A DNA stretch of 64,000 bases from assembly GCA_031551765.1 (NCBI GenBank), contig JAVBNC010000010.1, positions 28,838-92,837 of the forward strand. Direction: 5' to 3'. This DNA is from JAVBNC01 sp031551765 (GTDB taxonomy: Bacteria > Desulfobacterota > Desulfovibrionia > Desulfovibrionales > Desulfovibrionaceae). Below, in pieces: positions 55,798 to 63,984 of the stretch. The notes below the pieces were generated by a model that was not told where the DNA came from, ran no database searches, and was given only the letters and a program-made list of their open reading frames with translations. Numbering within the stretch: the stretch's first letter is position 1; each line of letters opens with the position of its first letter. Position numbers and translations under genes: made by a program.

Positions 55798-57435
55798 CTA
55801 TGCCAGGACGGCAGACACCAGTTGCCGTGCGCCTTCCTGCAGTTCGGCCAGATGTTCCGGCCCCAAAAAACTTTCCGCGTATATTTTATAAATATCTTCC
55901 GTGCCGGATGGCCGCGCGGCGAACCAGCCGTCTTTGGTCACTACCTTCAGGCCGCCTATGGACGCGTTATTGCCGGGCGCGCGGGTGAGTACCGTTGTAA
56001 TGGGAGAGCCGGCCAGTGTCTTGGTCTTTACCTTGTCCGGGCTTAAGGCGGACAGTCTTTTTTTCTGCTCGGGCGTGGCCGGGGCGTCCAGGCGTTCGTA
56101 GCAGGGCGCGCCGAAGCGGGACGTGAGCTGGTCGTAGGCGTCCGCCGGGTCCATGCCCAGGCGGGCGGTCAGCTCCGCCGCCAGCAGGTTGAGGATGAGG
56201 CCGTCCTTGTCCGTGGTCCACACCGTGCCTTCCTTGCGCAGGAAGGAAGCCCCGGCGCTTTCCTCGCCGCCAAAGGCGCAGGAGGCGCCGAGCAGCGGTT
56301 CGACAAACCACTTAAAGCCCACGGGCACCTCGTACAGGGGGCGGGACAGGGCTTCCGCCACCTTGTCGATCATGCTGCTGGAGACCAGGGTTTTGCCCAC
56401 GGCGGCCGTGGCCGGCCAGATGGGGCGGTGCTGGAACAAGTACCAGATGCAGGCGGAAAGGTAGTGGTTGGGGTTCATCAGCCCTTTGGGCGTCACAATG
56501 CCGTGGCGGTCCGCATCCGGGTCGTTGCCGAAAGCGAGATCGTAGCGGCCGGACTGGGCAAGCAGCCCGGCCATGGCCCAGGGCGAGGAGCAGTCCATGC
56601 GGATTTTGCCGTCGTGGTCCAGGGGCATGAAGCCGAAAGTCGGGTCCTGGCTTTTGTTGACCACGGTCAGATTGAGCCCGTAGTGCACGGCGATGGGCTC
56701 CCAGTACGGCAGAGATGAGCCGCCGAGAGGGTCCACGGCCAGGCGCAGGCCGGACTCCTGTATGGCTTCCATGTCCACGACGGCGGCAAGTTCCCGCACG
56801 TAGGGCATGATGAAGTCTTCTTCCAGAATGCCGGGGGCCTTGCGGGCCGCCGCAAAATCCAACCGCTTCACGCCGTTCAGCTTGGCGGCCAGCAGCTCAT
56901 TGGCACGGGCCTCTATGGCGGCGGTAACTTCCGTATCCGCCGGGCCGCCGTGGGGCGGGTTGTACTTGAAGCCGCCGTCCGAAGGAGGGTTGTGGGAGGG
57001 CGTGACCACAATGCCGTCGGCCAGGCCATTCTTGTTTTCGTTGTTGTGGCGCAGAATGTTGCGGGAAATCACGGGCGTGGGCGTGGGCAGGTCATTTTTC
57101 TGCCGCCGCACCTGGACTCCGTTGGCGGCCAGAACTTCCAGGGCGGTACGGGCCGCCGGGGCGGAAAGGGCGTGGGTGTCCACCCCAAGGTACAGCGGAC
57201 CGCTGATGCCCTGGCCGGCCCTGTATTCGCAGACGGCCTGGGTAATGGCCAGAATATGGGCTTCGGTGAATGAAGCGTTGATCGAGGACCCCCGATGCCC
57301 GGAAGTGCCGAAAGCCACGCGCTGGGCGGGATCGTCCACATCAGGAACGTTGGTTTCGTATGCCTTAAGCAGAGCGGGAATATCGACCAGCGTGTCAACA
57401 GGAGCCTTTTTGCCTGCAAGGGGATGGACAGCCAT
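55798..57435 (-). CDS. pgm: Phosphoglucomutase
   Basis: 545 aa from ATG 57435, with AGGAGG before it. FGTSGHRGSS, active-site Ser in VVTPSHNPPSDGG, magnesium site FGNDPDADRHG, sugar-binding FGGEESAGASF, and phosphate-binding ARPSGTEDIYKIY. It is the alpha-D-glucose-specific type by length and motifs. Converts glucose-1-phosphate and glucose-6-phosphate, linking glycogen, trehalose and surface sugars. Confidence 0.95.
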   Translation of the reverse strand: MAVHPLAGKKAPVDTLVDIPALLKAYETNVPDVDDPAQRVAFGTSGHRGSSINASFTEAHILAITQAVCEYRAGQGISGPLYLGVDTHALSAPAARTALEVLAANGVQVRRQKNDLPTPTPVISRNILRHNNENKNGLADGIVVTPSHNPPSDGGFKYNPPHGGPADTEVTAAIEARANELLAAKLNGVKRLDFAAARKAPGILEEDFIMPYVRELAAVVDMEAIQESGLRLAVDPLGGSSLPYWEPIAVHYGLNLTVVNKSQDPTFGFMPLDHDGKIRMDCSSPWAMAGLLAQSGRYDLAFGNDPDADRHGIVTPKGLMNPNHYLSACIWYLFQHRPIWPATAAVGKTLVSSSMIDKVAEALSRPLYEVPVGFKWFVEPLLGASCAFGGEESAGASFLRKEGTVWTTDKDGLILNLLAAELTARLGMDPADAYDQLTSRFGAPCYERLDAPATPEQKKRLSALSPDKVKTKTLAGSPITTVLTRAPGNNASIGGLKVVTKDGWFAARPSGTEDIYKIYAESFLGPEHLAELQEGARQLVSAVLA

Positions 57436-57571
57436 GGAACCTCCTGGCGGGTACAGTGCTTCGATTACGGCAAGTGTATCGCCTCGGCAGATAAAGCACA
57501 AGCCGTGGAAAAGTAAGGCAAGTCCGGGTAGAAAACACGGAAAAAGGCGCGCGGAACGGCCCGGAAATTTA

Positions 57572-57660
57572 CCCTGATAAAGTTCTTTGGAAGGGAAAGG
57601 AGCATCGGAGGAAGAGGGAACCTTTCTTTCAAAAAAGGTTCCCTCTTCCTCCGGTGTCAG
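57572..57660 (-). repeat. Dispersed hairpin element, copy 2
   Basis: In minus orientation it begins with a stem of about 20 bp (CCGGAGGAAGAGGGAACC... and its inverse, 57604-57655) and continues with CCTTCCAAAGAACTTTATCAGG (to 57572). Copy 1 at 33459-33545 has the same order of hairpin and tail. It follows the hisA stop by 13-18 bp, as copy 1 follows GT4. Confidence 0.75.
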
Positions 57661-57672
57661 TCAGCGGCTGCT

Positions 57673-58407
57673 TTACGCCTGCGAGGCGATCCAGGCCAGG
57701 GCTTCTTGAAGGTCAAGGCTTCCTTCGTACAGGGCGCGGCCGGAAATGGCCCCCTGCAGGTTGGCGCTTTTGCTGAGGGGGTAGAGGGCCTTGATGTCCT
57801 GCAGGGTGGCGACGCCCCCGGCAGCCACCACGGGCACGCTGCTGGCCTTGGCCAGATGTTCCAGGGCGGGCAGGTTGACCCCGGTCTGCATGCCGTCGCG
57901 GTCAATGTCCGTGTAGACGATGAACGCGGTGCCCGCATCCAGGAGCCGGGGCAGGACGTCGTCCACGGTCAGGCCGGAATCCGCCACCCATCCTTTGGTT
58001 TTGAGCTTGCCGCCCTCGGCGTCAAGGGAAACGCCTATTTTGCCGGGCAGGGCGGCGCAGAGGCGGGCATAGGCTTTTTCATCCTCCAGGGCCATGGTGC
58101 CGATAATACAGCGGGTGACCCCGGCATCAACGTAGGCTTTGGCCGTATCCAGGTCGCGGATGCCGCCGCCCACCTGTACTGGAATGGTCAATTCCGCGCA
58201 AATGCGGCGGATAAGGGGCAGGTTCACGCCTTCCCCCGCAAAAGCGCCGTCCAGGTCCACCACGTGCAGATAGGTGCCGCCCTGGTCCTGCCAATGCTTA
58301 GCGCTGGCTACCGGGTCCGGAGAAAAAACGGTCTCGTCGTCGGCGCGGCCGCGGCGCAGGCGCACGGCGCGGCCGCCCTTAATATCAACTGCGGGAAAGA
58401 TAATCAC
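57673..58407 (-). CDS. hisA: HisA isomerase of histidine synthesis
   Basis: 244 aa from GTG 58407, in GTGA overlap with the lipoprotein gene. (Beta/alpha)8 barrel: FPAVDIKGGRAVRLRRG (catalytic Asp), HVVDLDGA, VGGGIRDLDTA, VYTDIDRDGM (second Asp), VVAAGGVATLQDI. Isomerises ProFAR to PRFAR. Confidence 0.95.
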   Translation of the reverse strand: MIIFPAVDIKGGRAVRLRRGRADDETVFSPDPVASAKHWQDQGGTYLHVVDLDGAFAGEGVNLPLIRRICAELTIPVQVGGGIRDLDTAKAYVDAGVTRCIIGTMALEDEKAYARLCAALPGKIGVSLDAEGGKLKTKGWVADSGLTVDDVLPRLLDAGTAFIVYTDIDRDGMQTGVNLPALEHLAKASSVPVVAAGGVATLQDIKALYPLSKSANLQGAISGRALYEGSLDLQEALAWIASQA

Positions 58408-59072
58408 AGGCCCAGTTCCTTGACGGCTTTTTCCATGCCTTCTTTGGCCAGCGCGCTGGCTGTCACCCACTTGCCGCCCCTGGAGATGAACTTGCCGGTA
58501 TCGAGCAGGTTGTCCGACAGCGCGGCCTGGGTTTCATCGTAGTGCGAGCGGCTGATGAGCTGCGAGCCTTTGGTGTCCACCAGGAACACGTCCATAAGCA
58601 CCTTGGCGGGCTTGATCACGCCCATGTCTCCGCCGTCCCGCTCGCGGAATTCCACGATATGGGGCACCAGCAGGTAGTCCACGTTCATGCAGCGGCCCAC
58701 GGCCACCCAATGGGCAAGGGCAGTGGCTCGGGCGCTTTGGCCGGGCTGTGCTTCGGGCTTGGCGTTGCGGCACTTTTGGTACGCGACTACGCCGGTGAAG
58801 GAGCGCTTGGTTTTGGCGCGCAGCACGTCGGCAAAAAGGTCGTCCAGGTGTGGGATCACTTTGGGGTCCACGTGGGGGGTGTCTTCCGGCAGGAACCCGG
58901 CCAGCAGGTCAGCGGTTTCTACGGGCTGGGTGAACCCGGCCACTCCGATGCTGACCGGCGGCAGGGGCGGCCCCTGCTGTGGCTTGGCGCAGGCGGACAG
59001 GCCCACCGCGAGAAGCAGCGAAACGGCTGTAAGGGTGAGGACGCGACAGAGGCGGTACAGGCGTGTGGTCAT
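58404..59072 (-). CDS. Putative lipoprotein inside the his gene group
   Basis: 222 aa from ATG 59072. Signal peptide with lipobox LSAC (LTLTAVSLLLAVGLSAC). The mature part begins KPQQGPPLPPVSIGVAGFTQPVETADLLAGF and contains ARATALAHWVAVGRCMNVDYLLVPHIVEF, LMDVFLVDTKGSQLISRSHYDETQAAL. The pattern of a CsgG/GNA1162-like or curli-assembly-like alpha/beta domain is possible. Its overlaps with hisB and hisA by 1 and 4 nt are odd for a lipoprotein. Confidence 0.78.
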   Translation of the reverse strand: MTTRLYRLCRVLTLTAVSLLLAVGLSACAKPQQGPPLPPVSIGVAGFTQPVETADLLAGFLPEDTPHVDPKVIPHLDDLFADVLRAKTKRSFTGVVAYQKCRNAKPEAQPGQSARATALAHWVAVGRCMNVDYLLVPHIVEFRERDGGDMGVIKPAKVLMDVFLVDTKGSQLISRSHYDETQAALSDNLLDTGKFISRGGKWVTASALAKEGMEKAVKELGL

Positions 59073-59662
59073 CAGTCTAAACTCCCTTTGGTGCTGAGTA
59101 TGGTCTGCCGGGTGCGCAAAACGGCGTCGCGCAGCGCAAGCCCCAGGCCCTTGCAGGCGGATTCGAGCAGGTGATGGCCGTTCTGGCCGTAAAGCAGCGT
59201 AATATGCAAATTCATGCGCGCCCCGGCGGCCAGGGACTTGAAGAATTCCCGCCACAGGTCGCGTTCTTCGCCGGCCACGGTGGGGGGCAGCAGTTCATCC
59301 CCCCGGAACACCAGGTAACTGCGGCCGGAAAGGTCCACGCACACGTCGGCCAGGGCTTCGTCCATGGGCACTTTGGCCGTGCCCACGCGGGCAATGCCCT
59401 TGCGGTCGCCCAGGGCTTCCAGCAGGGCCTGGCCCAGGCACAGGCCCACGTCTTCCACTGTATGGTGGGCGTCCACGTCCAGGTCGCCCTTGCATTCCAG
59501 GCTCAGGTCAAAACCAGCCCAGAAAGCCAGAAGCGAAAGCATGTGGTCGGCAAAGCCGTATCCGGTGCGCACATCCACCTTCCCTGTACCGTCAAGGGTA
59601 AGGGAAAGGGAAATGGCGGTTTCCTTTGTAGTGCGGGATACGGATGCCGTACGTGTCTGCAT
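59072..59662 (-). CDS. hisB: Imidazoleglycerol-phosphate dehydratase
   Basis: 196 aa. Two metal sites, DVDAHHTVEDVGLCLG and the later NLHITLLYGQNGHHLLES region, and FADHMLSLLAFWAGFDL. Single-function HisB without phosphatase domain. Sixth step of histidine synthesis. Confidence 0.95.
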   Translation of the reverse strand: MQTRTASVSRTTKETAISLSLTLDGTGKVDVRTGYGFADHMLSLLAFWAGFDLSLECKGDLDVDAHHTVEDVGLCLGQALLEALGDRKGIARVGTAKVPMDEALADVCVDLSGRSYLVFRGDELLPPTVAGEERDLWREFFKSLAAGARMNLHITLLYGQNGHHLLESACKGLGLALRDAVLRTRQTILSTKGSLD

Positions 59663-59752
59663 AAGCGCTCCTTTTACCTCGGAGTATAATGCCTTTTTGC
59701 CGCCCTGTTAGCAAGAGGGCAAAGAAAAAAGTCCTTTGTTCTGCAAAAAAAA

Positions 59753-60949
59753 TCAGACGGCCGCGCTGCTGGCCGTAACCACGGCATAGGCTTTAATGCC
59801 CAGTTTTTCGCCGGTAAAGCCCAGGCGCTCTTCAGTCGTGGCTTTGACGTTGACGCTTTCCGGCGGCAGGTGCAGCAGCGAGGCGATGCTTTTGGCGATC
59901 CGCTCTCTATAGGGTGCGATTTTTGGCGTCTGGGCCACAACGGTGCAGTCCGCATGGTGCAGCGTAAGATTGGACTGGACCGCCTTGCGCAGCACTTCCG
60001 CCAGCAGCATGCCGCTGGAGGCGTTGTCATAGGCCGCGTCGCTGTCCGGAAAGTGTTGTCCTATATCGCCCGCGCCCAGACAGCCCAGAATGGCGTCAGC
60101 CAGCGCGTGCAGCAGCACATCGCCGTCAGAGTGGGCGGAGACGGTTACATCAGTGGGAATGGGCACACCGCCCAGCTTCAAGGGGCGGGAGCCGCCGTAG
60201 CGGTGCACGTCGTAGCCGAACCCGACGCGGGGAATACGGAACATATTCTGCTCCGGAGAGGTTTTTACGGCCAAAGCGGCCAGGTCTTCGGGCGTGGTGA
60301 TTTTGCGGTTGGCCGGGTCTCCCTCCACCAGCAGCACGGGGTGGCCGTGCCGCTCCAGCAGGGAGGCGTCGTCCGTGGCGCTTTTCCCGCTTGCGGCGGC
60401 GTGGCAGGCGCGCAGCACGGGGAGGGCAAAGCCTTGGGGCGTTTGCACGGCGCGCAGGGTGCTTCTGTCCGGGGTGGTACGCACTTGAAGGGCGGCATCC
60501 ACTTCTTTGACGGTGTCTGTTACCGGGATGCCGGGGATCACGCCAGGGTGCCCGTCAGCTAGGGCGTCCAGCACCCGGTTTATGAGCGCCGGAGTGACAA
60601 AGGGCCGTGCGGCGTCGTGCACCAGCACGGTATCGCAAACGGCAGGCAGGGCGGCCAGGCCGTTGGACACGGATTCCTGACGCGCAGCACCGCCGGCCGC
60701 GACATGCAGGGGAAGGGAAATGCCTTCTTCCCGGGCCAGGCAAAGCAATTCTTCATGTGTTGCTTGAAGAAAAGCGGCGGGAAAGACCAGGACGATGCCG
60801 CGCAGCCGCGCCACACGGGCAAAAACGCGCACCGAATGCCAGTACAGGGGAACGCCTTGCCAGGGCGCGAACTGCTTTGGGGCGCTCTGTCCGGGGGCGG
60901 CGCAGCGCAGCCCCTGGCCGCCCGCCGCGATAACGGCCCAACAATGCAT
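59753..60949 (-). CDS. ispDF: Bifunctional IspD-IspF enzyme
   Basis: 398 aa from ATG 60949, with GGAG before it; a far longer frame upstream runs through rnpB and is not coding. IspD part (1-230): WAVIAAGGQGLR, VLVHDAARPFVTP, TVKEVD, AVQTPQGF. IspF part (240-398): VGFGYDVHRYG, SAHSDGDVLLHALADAILG, NVKATTEERLGFTG. Catalyses two steps of the non-mevalonate isoprenoid pathway in one chain. Confidence 0.95.
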   Translation of the reverse strand: MHCWAVIAAGGQGLRCAAPGQSAPKQFAPWQGVPLYWHSVRVFARVARLRGIVLVFPAAFLQATHEELLCLAREEGISLPLHVAAGGAARQESVSNGLAALPAVCDTVLVHDAARPFVTPALINRVLDALADGHPGVIPGIPVTDTVKEVDAALQVRTTPDRSTLRAVQTPQGFALPVLRACHAAASGKSATDDASLLERHGHPVLLVEGDPANRKITTPEDLAALAVKTSPEQNMFRIPRVGFGYDVHRYGGSRPLKLGGVPIPTDVTVSAHSDGDVLLHALADAILGCLGAGDIGQHFPDSDAAYDNASSGMLLAEVLRKAVQSNLTLHHADCTVVAQTPKIAPYRERIAKSIASLLHLPPESVNVKATTEERLGFTGEKLGIKAYAVVTASSAAV

Positions 60950-60968
60950 AAGGTACTCCGGGGACGCA

Positions 60969-61006
60969 ATCCGGCGGCGCAACCCAAAATAGCCGCGCCG
61001 CCGGAT
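60969..61006 (-). terminator. Strong hairpin between rnpB and ispDF
   Basis: ATCCGGCGGCGC and GCGCCGCCGGAT, 12 perfect pairs with a 14-nt loop, directly after the RNase P RNA on the minus strand. No T tract; may act in termination or 3' processing. Confidence 0.65.
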
Positions 61007-61011
61007 GGAAT

Positions 61012-61390
61012 TTGAGGAGCCGGACTGTAAGCCGGGTTCTGTCTCCCTTGCGGGAGTGGTCATCATTCCTCTAGGACGGCGGTTACCCGCCGCCTCAAGC
61101 AACCTACCCGGGGGCCTGGCCGGGCCAGCTCGTGACGCCCCCCTATTTGGTCTTGCTCCGGACGGGGTTTTCCTAGCCTCGCGCGTCGCCGCGCGACCTG
61201 GTGGGCTCTTACCCCACCGTTTCACCCTTACCGGCCGTGGCCGGCGGTTTGCTTTCTGTGGCACTCTCCAGGGATCGCTCCCTCTGGGCGTTACCCAGCA
61301 TCCTGCCCTGCGGAGCCCGGACTTTCCTCCCCGGCCGTGCATCCACACGCGGTGGACCATGCGGCCGCGACGATGACCCGCCCGACTCCC
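61012..61390 (-). ncRNA. rnpB: RNase P RNA, type A
   Basis: The minus strand carries the conserved core GAGGAAAGTCCGGGCTCC near the 5' part and AGAACCCGGCTTAC near the 3' end, with the P1 stem GGAGTCGG / CCGGCTCC closing the ends. Several ORF frames that cross this region are therefore non-coding. Catalytic RNA that matures the 5' end of tRNAs. Exact ends may differ by a few bases. Confidence 0.93.
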
Positions 61391-61584
61391 AACACCCAGT
61401 GTAGGAGAAAGAAAGGGAAAAATGAAGCGGAAATACGCCAGGTTGCCACGCTTTGTTTGAACGCTTCAGCAAGGCACGCTTTGACAGACGGGTATGAAGC
61501 TGCTAGTAAAATTGTATCCAATCGTAACGGACCGGCTTGTCCGATAACCCGCAAGCAGTGCTCCCGCAGCCTTCTGGAGGAACC

Positions 61585-62268
61585 ATGTCCGCATCAAAAG
61601 CTCCGTTCGGATTCCGCATCTTTACCGAAATACCGCGTCCGGCTCCCGCGCTGTTAAAGCGCTTCGCCGCCCTGGATCCGGGCCTGGTTTCCGACGCCAT
61701 GTACGGCGCGGGCGCCATGGCTTCCGCCATCAAGCCCATAGCCTCTCACTGGACTATTTTAGGGCCGGCCGTGACCGTGCGTCTGCCCATAGGGGACAGT
61801 CTGCTGGTGGCCAAGGCCCTGGAAATTGCCAAGGAAGGGGACATTCTGGTCATAGACGCCCACGGCATGCCGGACAACGCCGTGTGGGGCGACAACCGCT
61901 CCCTTGGCTGCAAGCAACTGAAACTGGGCGGCGCGGTCATAGACGGCGCTTGCCGTGACGCGGGCGGGCTGCGCGAGCTGGACTTTCCCGTGTTCTCGCG
62001 TTTCGTCACCTGCCGGGCCAGCTCCAAGAACAACCCCGGCGAAATCAACGTGGCCGTCGCCTGCGGCGGGGTGGTAGTCATGCCCGGCGACATTATTATG
62101 GGCGACGACAGTGGCATTGTGGCGATTCCGCCTGCCTACGCGGAGGAAATCCTGGCCAGCGCGGAGAAAAAGGCCGCCTCCCAGGAAAAGCTCTGCGAAG
62201 CTATTCGAGCGGGCAGGGTGGTGCCGGCCAGCTTCCAGAAAGAGCTGGAGTCCATGGGCTATAAATAA
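61585..62268 (+). CDS. RraA / HMG aldolase family protein
   Basis: 227 aa from ATG 61585 with GGAGG before it. Family core: VSDAMYGAGAM, ILGPAVTVRLPIGDSLLV, LVIDAHGMPDNAVWGDN, AVIDGACRDAGGLREL (Arg and Asp), VMPGDIIMGDDSGIVAIP. Members cleave 4-hydroxy-4-methyl-2-oxoglutarate or oxaloacetate with a divalent metal, while E. coli RraA inhibits RNase E. Substrate cannot be told from sequence. Confidence 0.88.
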   Translation: MSASKAPFGFRIFTEIPRPAPALLKRFAALDPGLVSDAMYGAGAMASAIKPIASHWTILGPAVTVRLPIGDSLLVAKALEIAKEGDILVIDAHGMPDNAVWGDNRSLGCKQLKLGGAVIDGACRDAGGLRELDFPVFSRFVTCRASSKNNPGEINVAVACGGVVVMPGDIIMGDDSGIVAIPPAYAEEILASAEKKAASQEKLCEAIRAGRVVPASFQKELESMGYK

Positions 62269-62277
62269 GGCAAAAGG

Positions 62278-62303
62278 AAGGGGAGCCGTGACAGGCTCCC
62301 CTT
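62278..62303 (+). terminator. Hairpin terminator after the RraA-family gene
   Basis: AAGGGGAGCC, GTGACA, GGCTCCCCTT; ten pairs, 9 bp after the stop and between convergent genes. T tract is short. Confidence 0.75.
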
Positions 62304-62325
62304 GATCGTCGTTTTCCGGCCGGGG

Positions 62326-62874
62326 TTAATCTCCGGCCGTTCTTTCTTGAGCGGCCCATTCACGAATTTTTTGGGATTCTTCTTCCCAATTATTGGGAGA
62401 GAGGCGCAGCTCAAGGAACATCTTGTACAGCGCGTCAAAAAAGCCGAGACAAACTTCCGTCAGGTGGATTTTCTCATAGAACAGGGCGTCTGGATCGTCA
62501 TCAGAGGAATCGCCGCGTTCCACCGAGGGCGTTTTCATACTGCCCATGGCGAAATCCGCGGCGCGCAAGGTAACCCGCCATTCTTCCGGCTCACGGGAAA
62601 AACGCACCAAAGCGCGGGTAACCTGCTTGCCCGTGGCCAAGCCCAGCCGGGCTTCGCGCAGTTCGGACAGGGCGCCGGACACGCTGGCGGTTTCCCGGGT
62701 TTCCCCCTCGCCGCCCTGCACTACGATGCGCTGCTCCATGGACACGGTGAACGGCACGCCCTGGTCCGGGGCGGCAAATTCCGGGGCCGTGTCGGAACGG
62801 AACCACAGCCAGGTCAGAAATTCCTGGCCCAGGACCAAGTCCGTGCTTTCGCCAAGGTAAGGGACATCATTCAT
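62326..62874 (-). CDS. RdgC-like protein, C-terminal half as a separate gene
   Basis: 182 aa from ATG 62874, GGAG nine bases before it. MNDVPYLGESTDLVLGQEFLTWLWF, LSELREARLGLATGKQVTRALV, DDDPDALFYEKIHLTEVCL correspond to the second half of phage protein 10703-11962. It starts 31 bp after the stop of 62906-63520, with its own ribosome-binding site, so it is a separate protein, not a simple frameshift product. Confidence 0.75.
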   Translation of the reverse strand: MNDVPYLGESTDLVLGQEFLTWLWFRSDTAPEFAAPDQGVPFTVSMEQRIVVQGGEGETRETASVSGALSELREARLGLATGKQVTRALVRFSREPEEWRVTLRAADFAMGSMKTPSVERGDSSDDDPDALFYEKIHLTEVCLGFFDALYKMFLELRLSPNNWEEESQKIREWAAQERTAGD

Positions 62875-62905
62875 TATATATGCTCCAAAGCGCGGCTGCG
62901 CGGGA

Positions 62906-63520
62906 TCAGGCAAAACGTGTGGCTTCCAGACTGTCCAGCTTGCCCAGGTTTTCCTCGCCAAGAATGGAGGCGGCCAGGCCGTATGGAGTCAGCTGTTCCA
63001 GGTGCAGGTCAAAGGTCTGGGTGAAGTGGGTCTGGAACAGCTCCAGCAGCTTGTTCTGGGCGGAGGCCACGTAGACCACGTTGTCCTGCATGCTCCAGAC
63101 CACGTTGAATTCCGACGGGATGGGCAGCATGCGGCCCATCAATTTCAGCTGTACCTGCTCTTTCAGCTCTTTCTTGCGCTCGCGGGAAATATACTTCTTG
63201 CCTTGCTCGCGGTTGCGCACCTCTTCCGCTTTCAGGGCCAGGGCGTGGTGCTTGCGCATGACGGCGGGCGGGATGCGGCGGGTATCCAGGCGTAGCGAAA
63301 AGGCTATGTACGCGCCTTTTTCCGGCGGGGCCGCATGCCAGCTGGCATCCAGCATGTCTTCAAAACTTACCCATCCCCAGGAACGCTCTTCCGGGATATC
63401 GTCTATATCCTTAAAAGCGAATTGTCTGAGCTTGTCGCCAATGGTCGGCCAGAGCGAAGCCGGCACCGGGTCGGTAACGCGAAAGCGTGTGAACGTGCAG
63501 CTTGATTTCAAAAAGGACAT
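62906..63520 (-). CDS. RdgC-like protein, N-terminal half
   Basis: 204 aa. FRVTDPVPASLWPTIGDKLRQFAF, RSWGWVSFEDMLDA, KGAYIAFSLRLDTRRIPPAV, GKKYISRERKKELKEQVQLKL match the N-terminal half of the phage protein and, more distantly, E. coli RdgC. RdgC binds DNA and restrains RecA. With 62326-62874 it would form a two-chain RdgC. Reads away from the rRNA operon. Confidence 0.78.
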   Translation of the reverse strand: MSFLKSSCTFTRFRVTDPVPASLWPTIGDKLRQFAFKDIDDIPEERSWGWVSFEDMLDASWHAAPPEKGAYIAFSLRLDTRRIPPAVMRKHHALALKAEEVRNREQGKKYISRERKKELKEQVQLKLMGRMLPIPSEFNVVWSMQDNVVYVASAQNKLLELFQTHFTQTFDLHLEQLTPYGLAASILGEENLGKLDSLEATRFA

Positions 63521-63793
63521 GGTTCTCCCCTTGCTGAAGGGTGTTGTCTAGCGCATTTCAGGGGCAAGCGCCAGAGGCTTTTCCCACGAAAGGAGCCGCG
63601 TCCGATCCGGATATGCAATATTTTTCCCTTGCGGCCGTTGGATATGACGGAAGGGTAACAAATTAATTACGAAACCATGTTGACAGAGGGAAGAGGGCGA
63701 GGTACAAAGTCTATCCCACGTGCGGAACCGGTTTGGTTTCTTTCCGCTGAGAAAGGCGGAAAAAGAAATCGAAAAAAAGTTTGAAAAAGTGTT

Positions 63794-63822
63794 TGACACT
63801 GACCGGGCTCTGGGGCATAAGC
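63794..63822 (+). promoter_or_regulatory. rRNA operon promoter
   Basis: TTGACA (63794-63799), 17-nt spacer, CATAAG (63817-63822). The -35 is perfect; the -10 is weak. An A-rich tract upstream may act as UP element. Confidence 0.65.
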
Positions 63823-63869
63823 ACGTCTCGCCGGTTGGGAGGGCCCAAAGCGCTCCGGTCGGTGGTGGT

Positions 63870-63881
63870 TCTTTGACAAGT
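63870..63881 (+). promoter_or_regulatory. boxA-like antitermination site of the rRNA leader
   Basis: TTCTTTGACAAG followed by TAAATAG resembles boxA (TGCTCTTTAACA) of rRNA leaders, about 105 bp before the 16S start. It could also be read as a second -35. Confidence 0.6.
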
Positions 63882-63984
63882 AAATAGCGAGTCGGGAAGA
63901 ATTGAGATTCAGTCAGGTTTGACCGAGTTATTGGTCATCTCTGCTAGTTTGATAGTCGGCTTTCGTAAGAAAGCTTACGTATTT

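Larger units (their letters stand above)
63521..63984. other. Promoter and leader region of the rRNA operon
   Basis: 464 bp with no credible gene; 70-83 aa minus frames are open but without family or ribosome-binding site. It has an AT-rich stretch before the promoter at 63794-63822 (63740-63792, an UP-like element), the boxA at 63870, and short inverted repeats such as AAGAAAGCTTACG near 63966 that may be part of the 16S processing stem. Confidence 0.6.

Noticed and set aside
61005..61657. Several ORFs of 67-123 codons
   Set aside because: They lie within the RNase P RNA gene, identified by its conserved core, or directly beside it.
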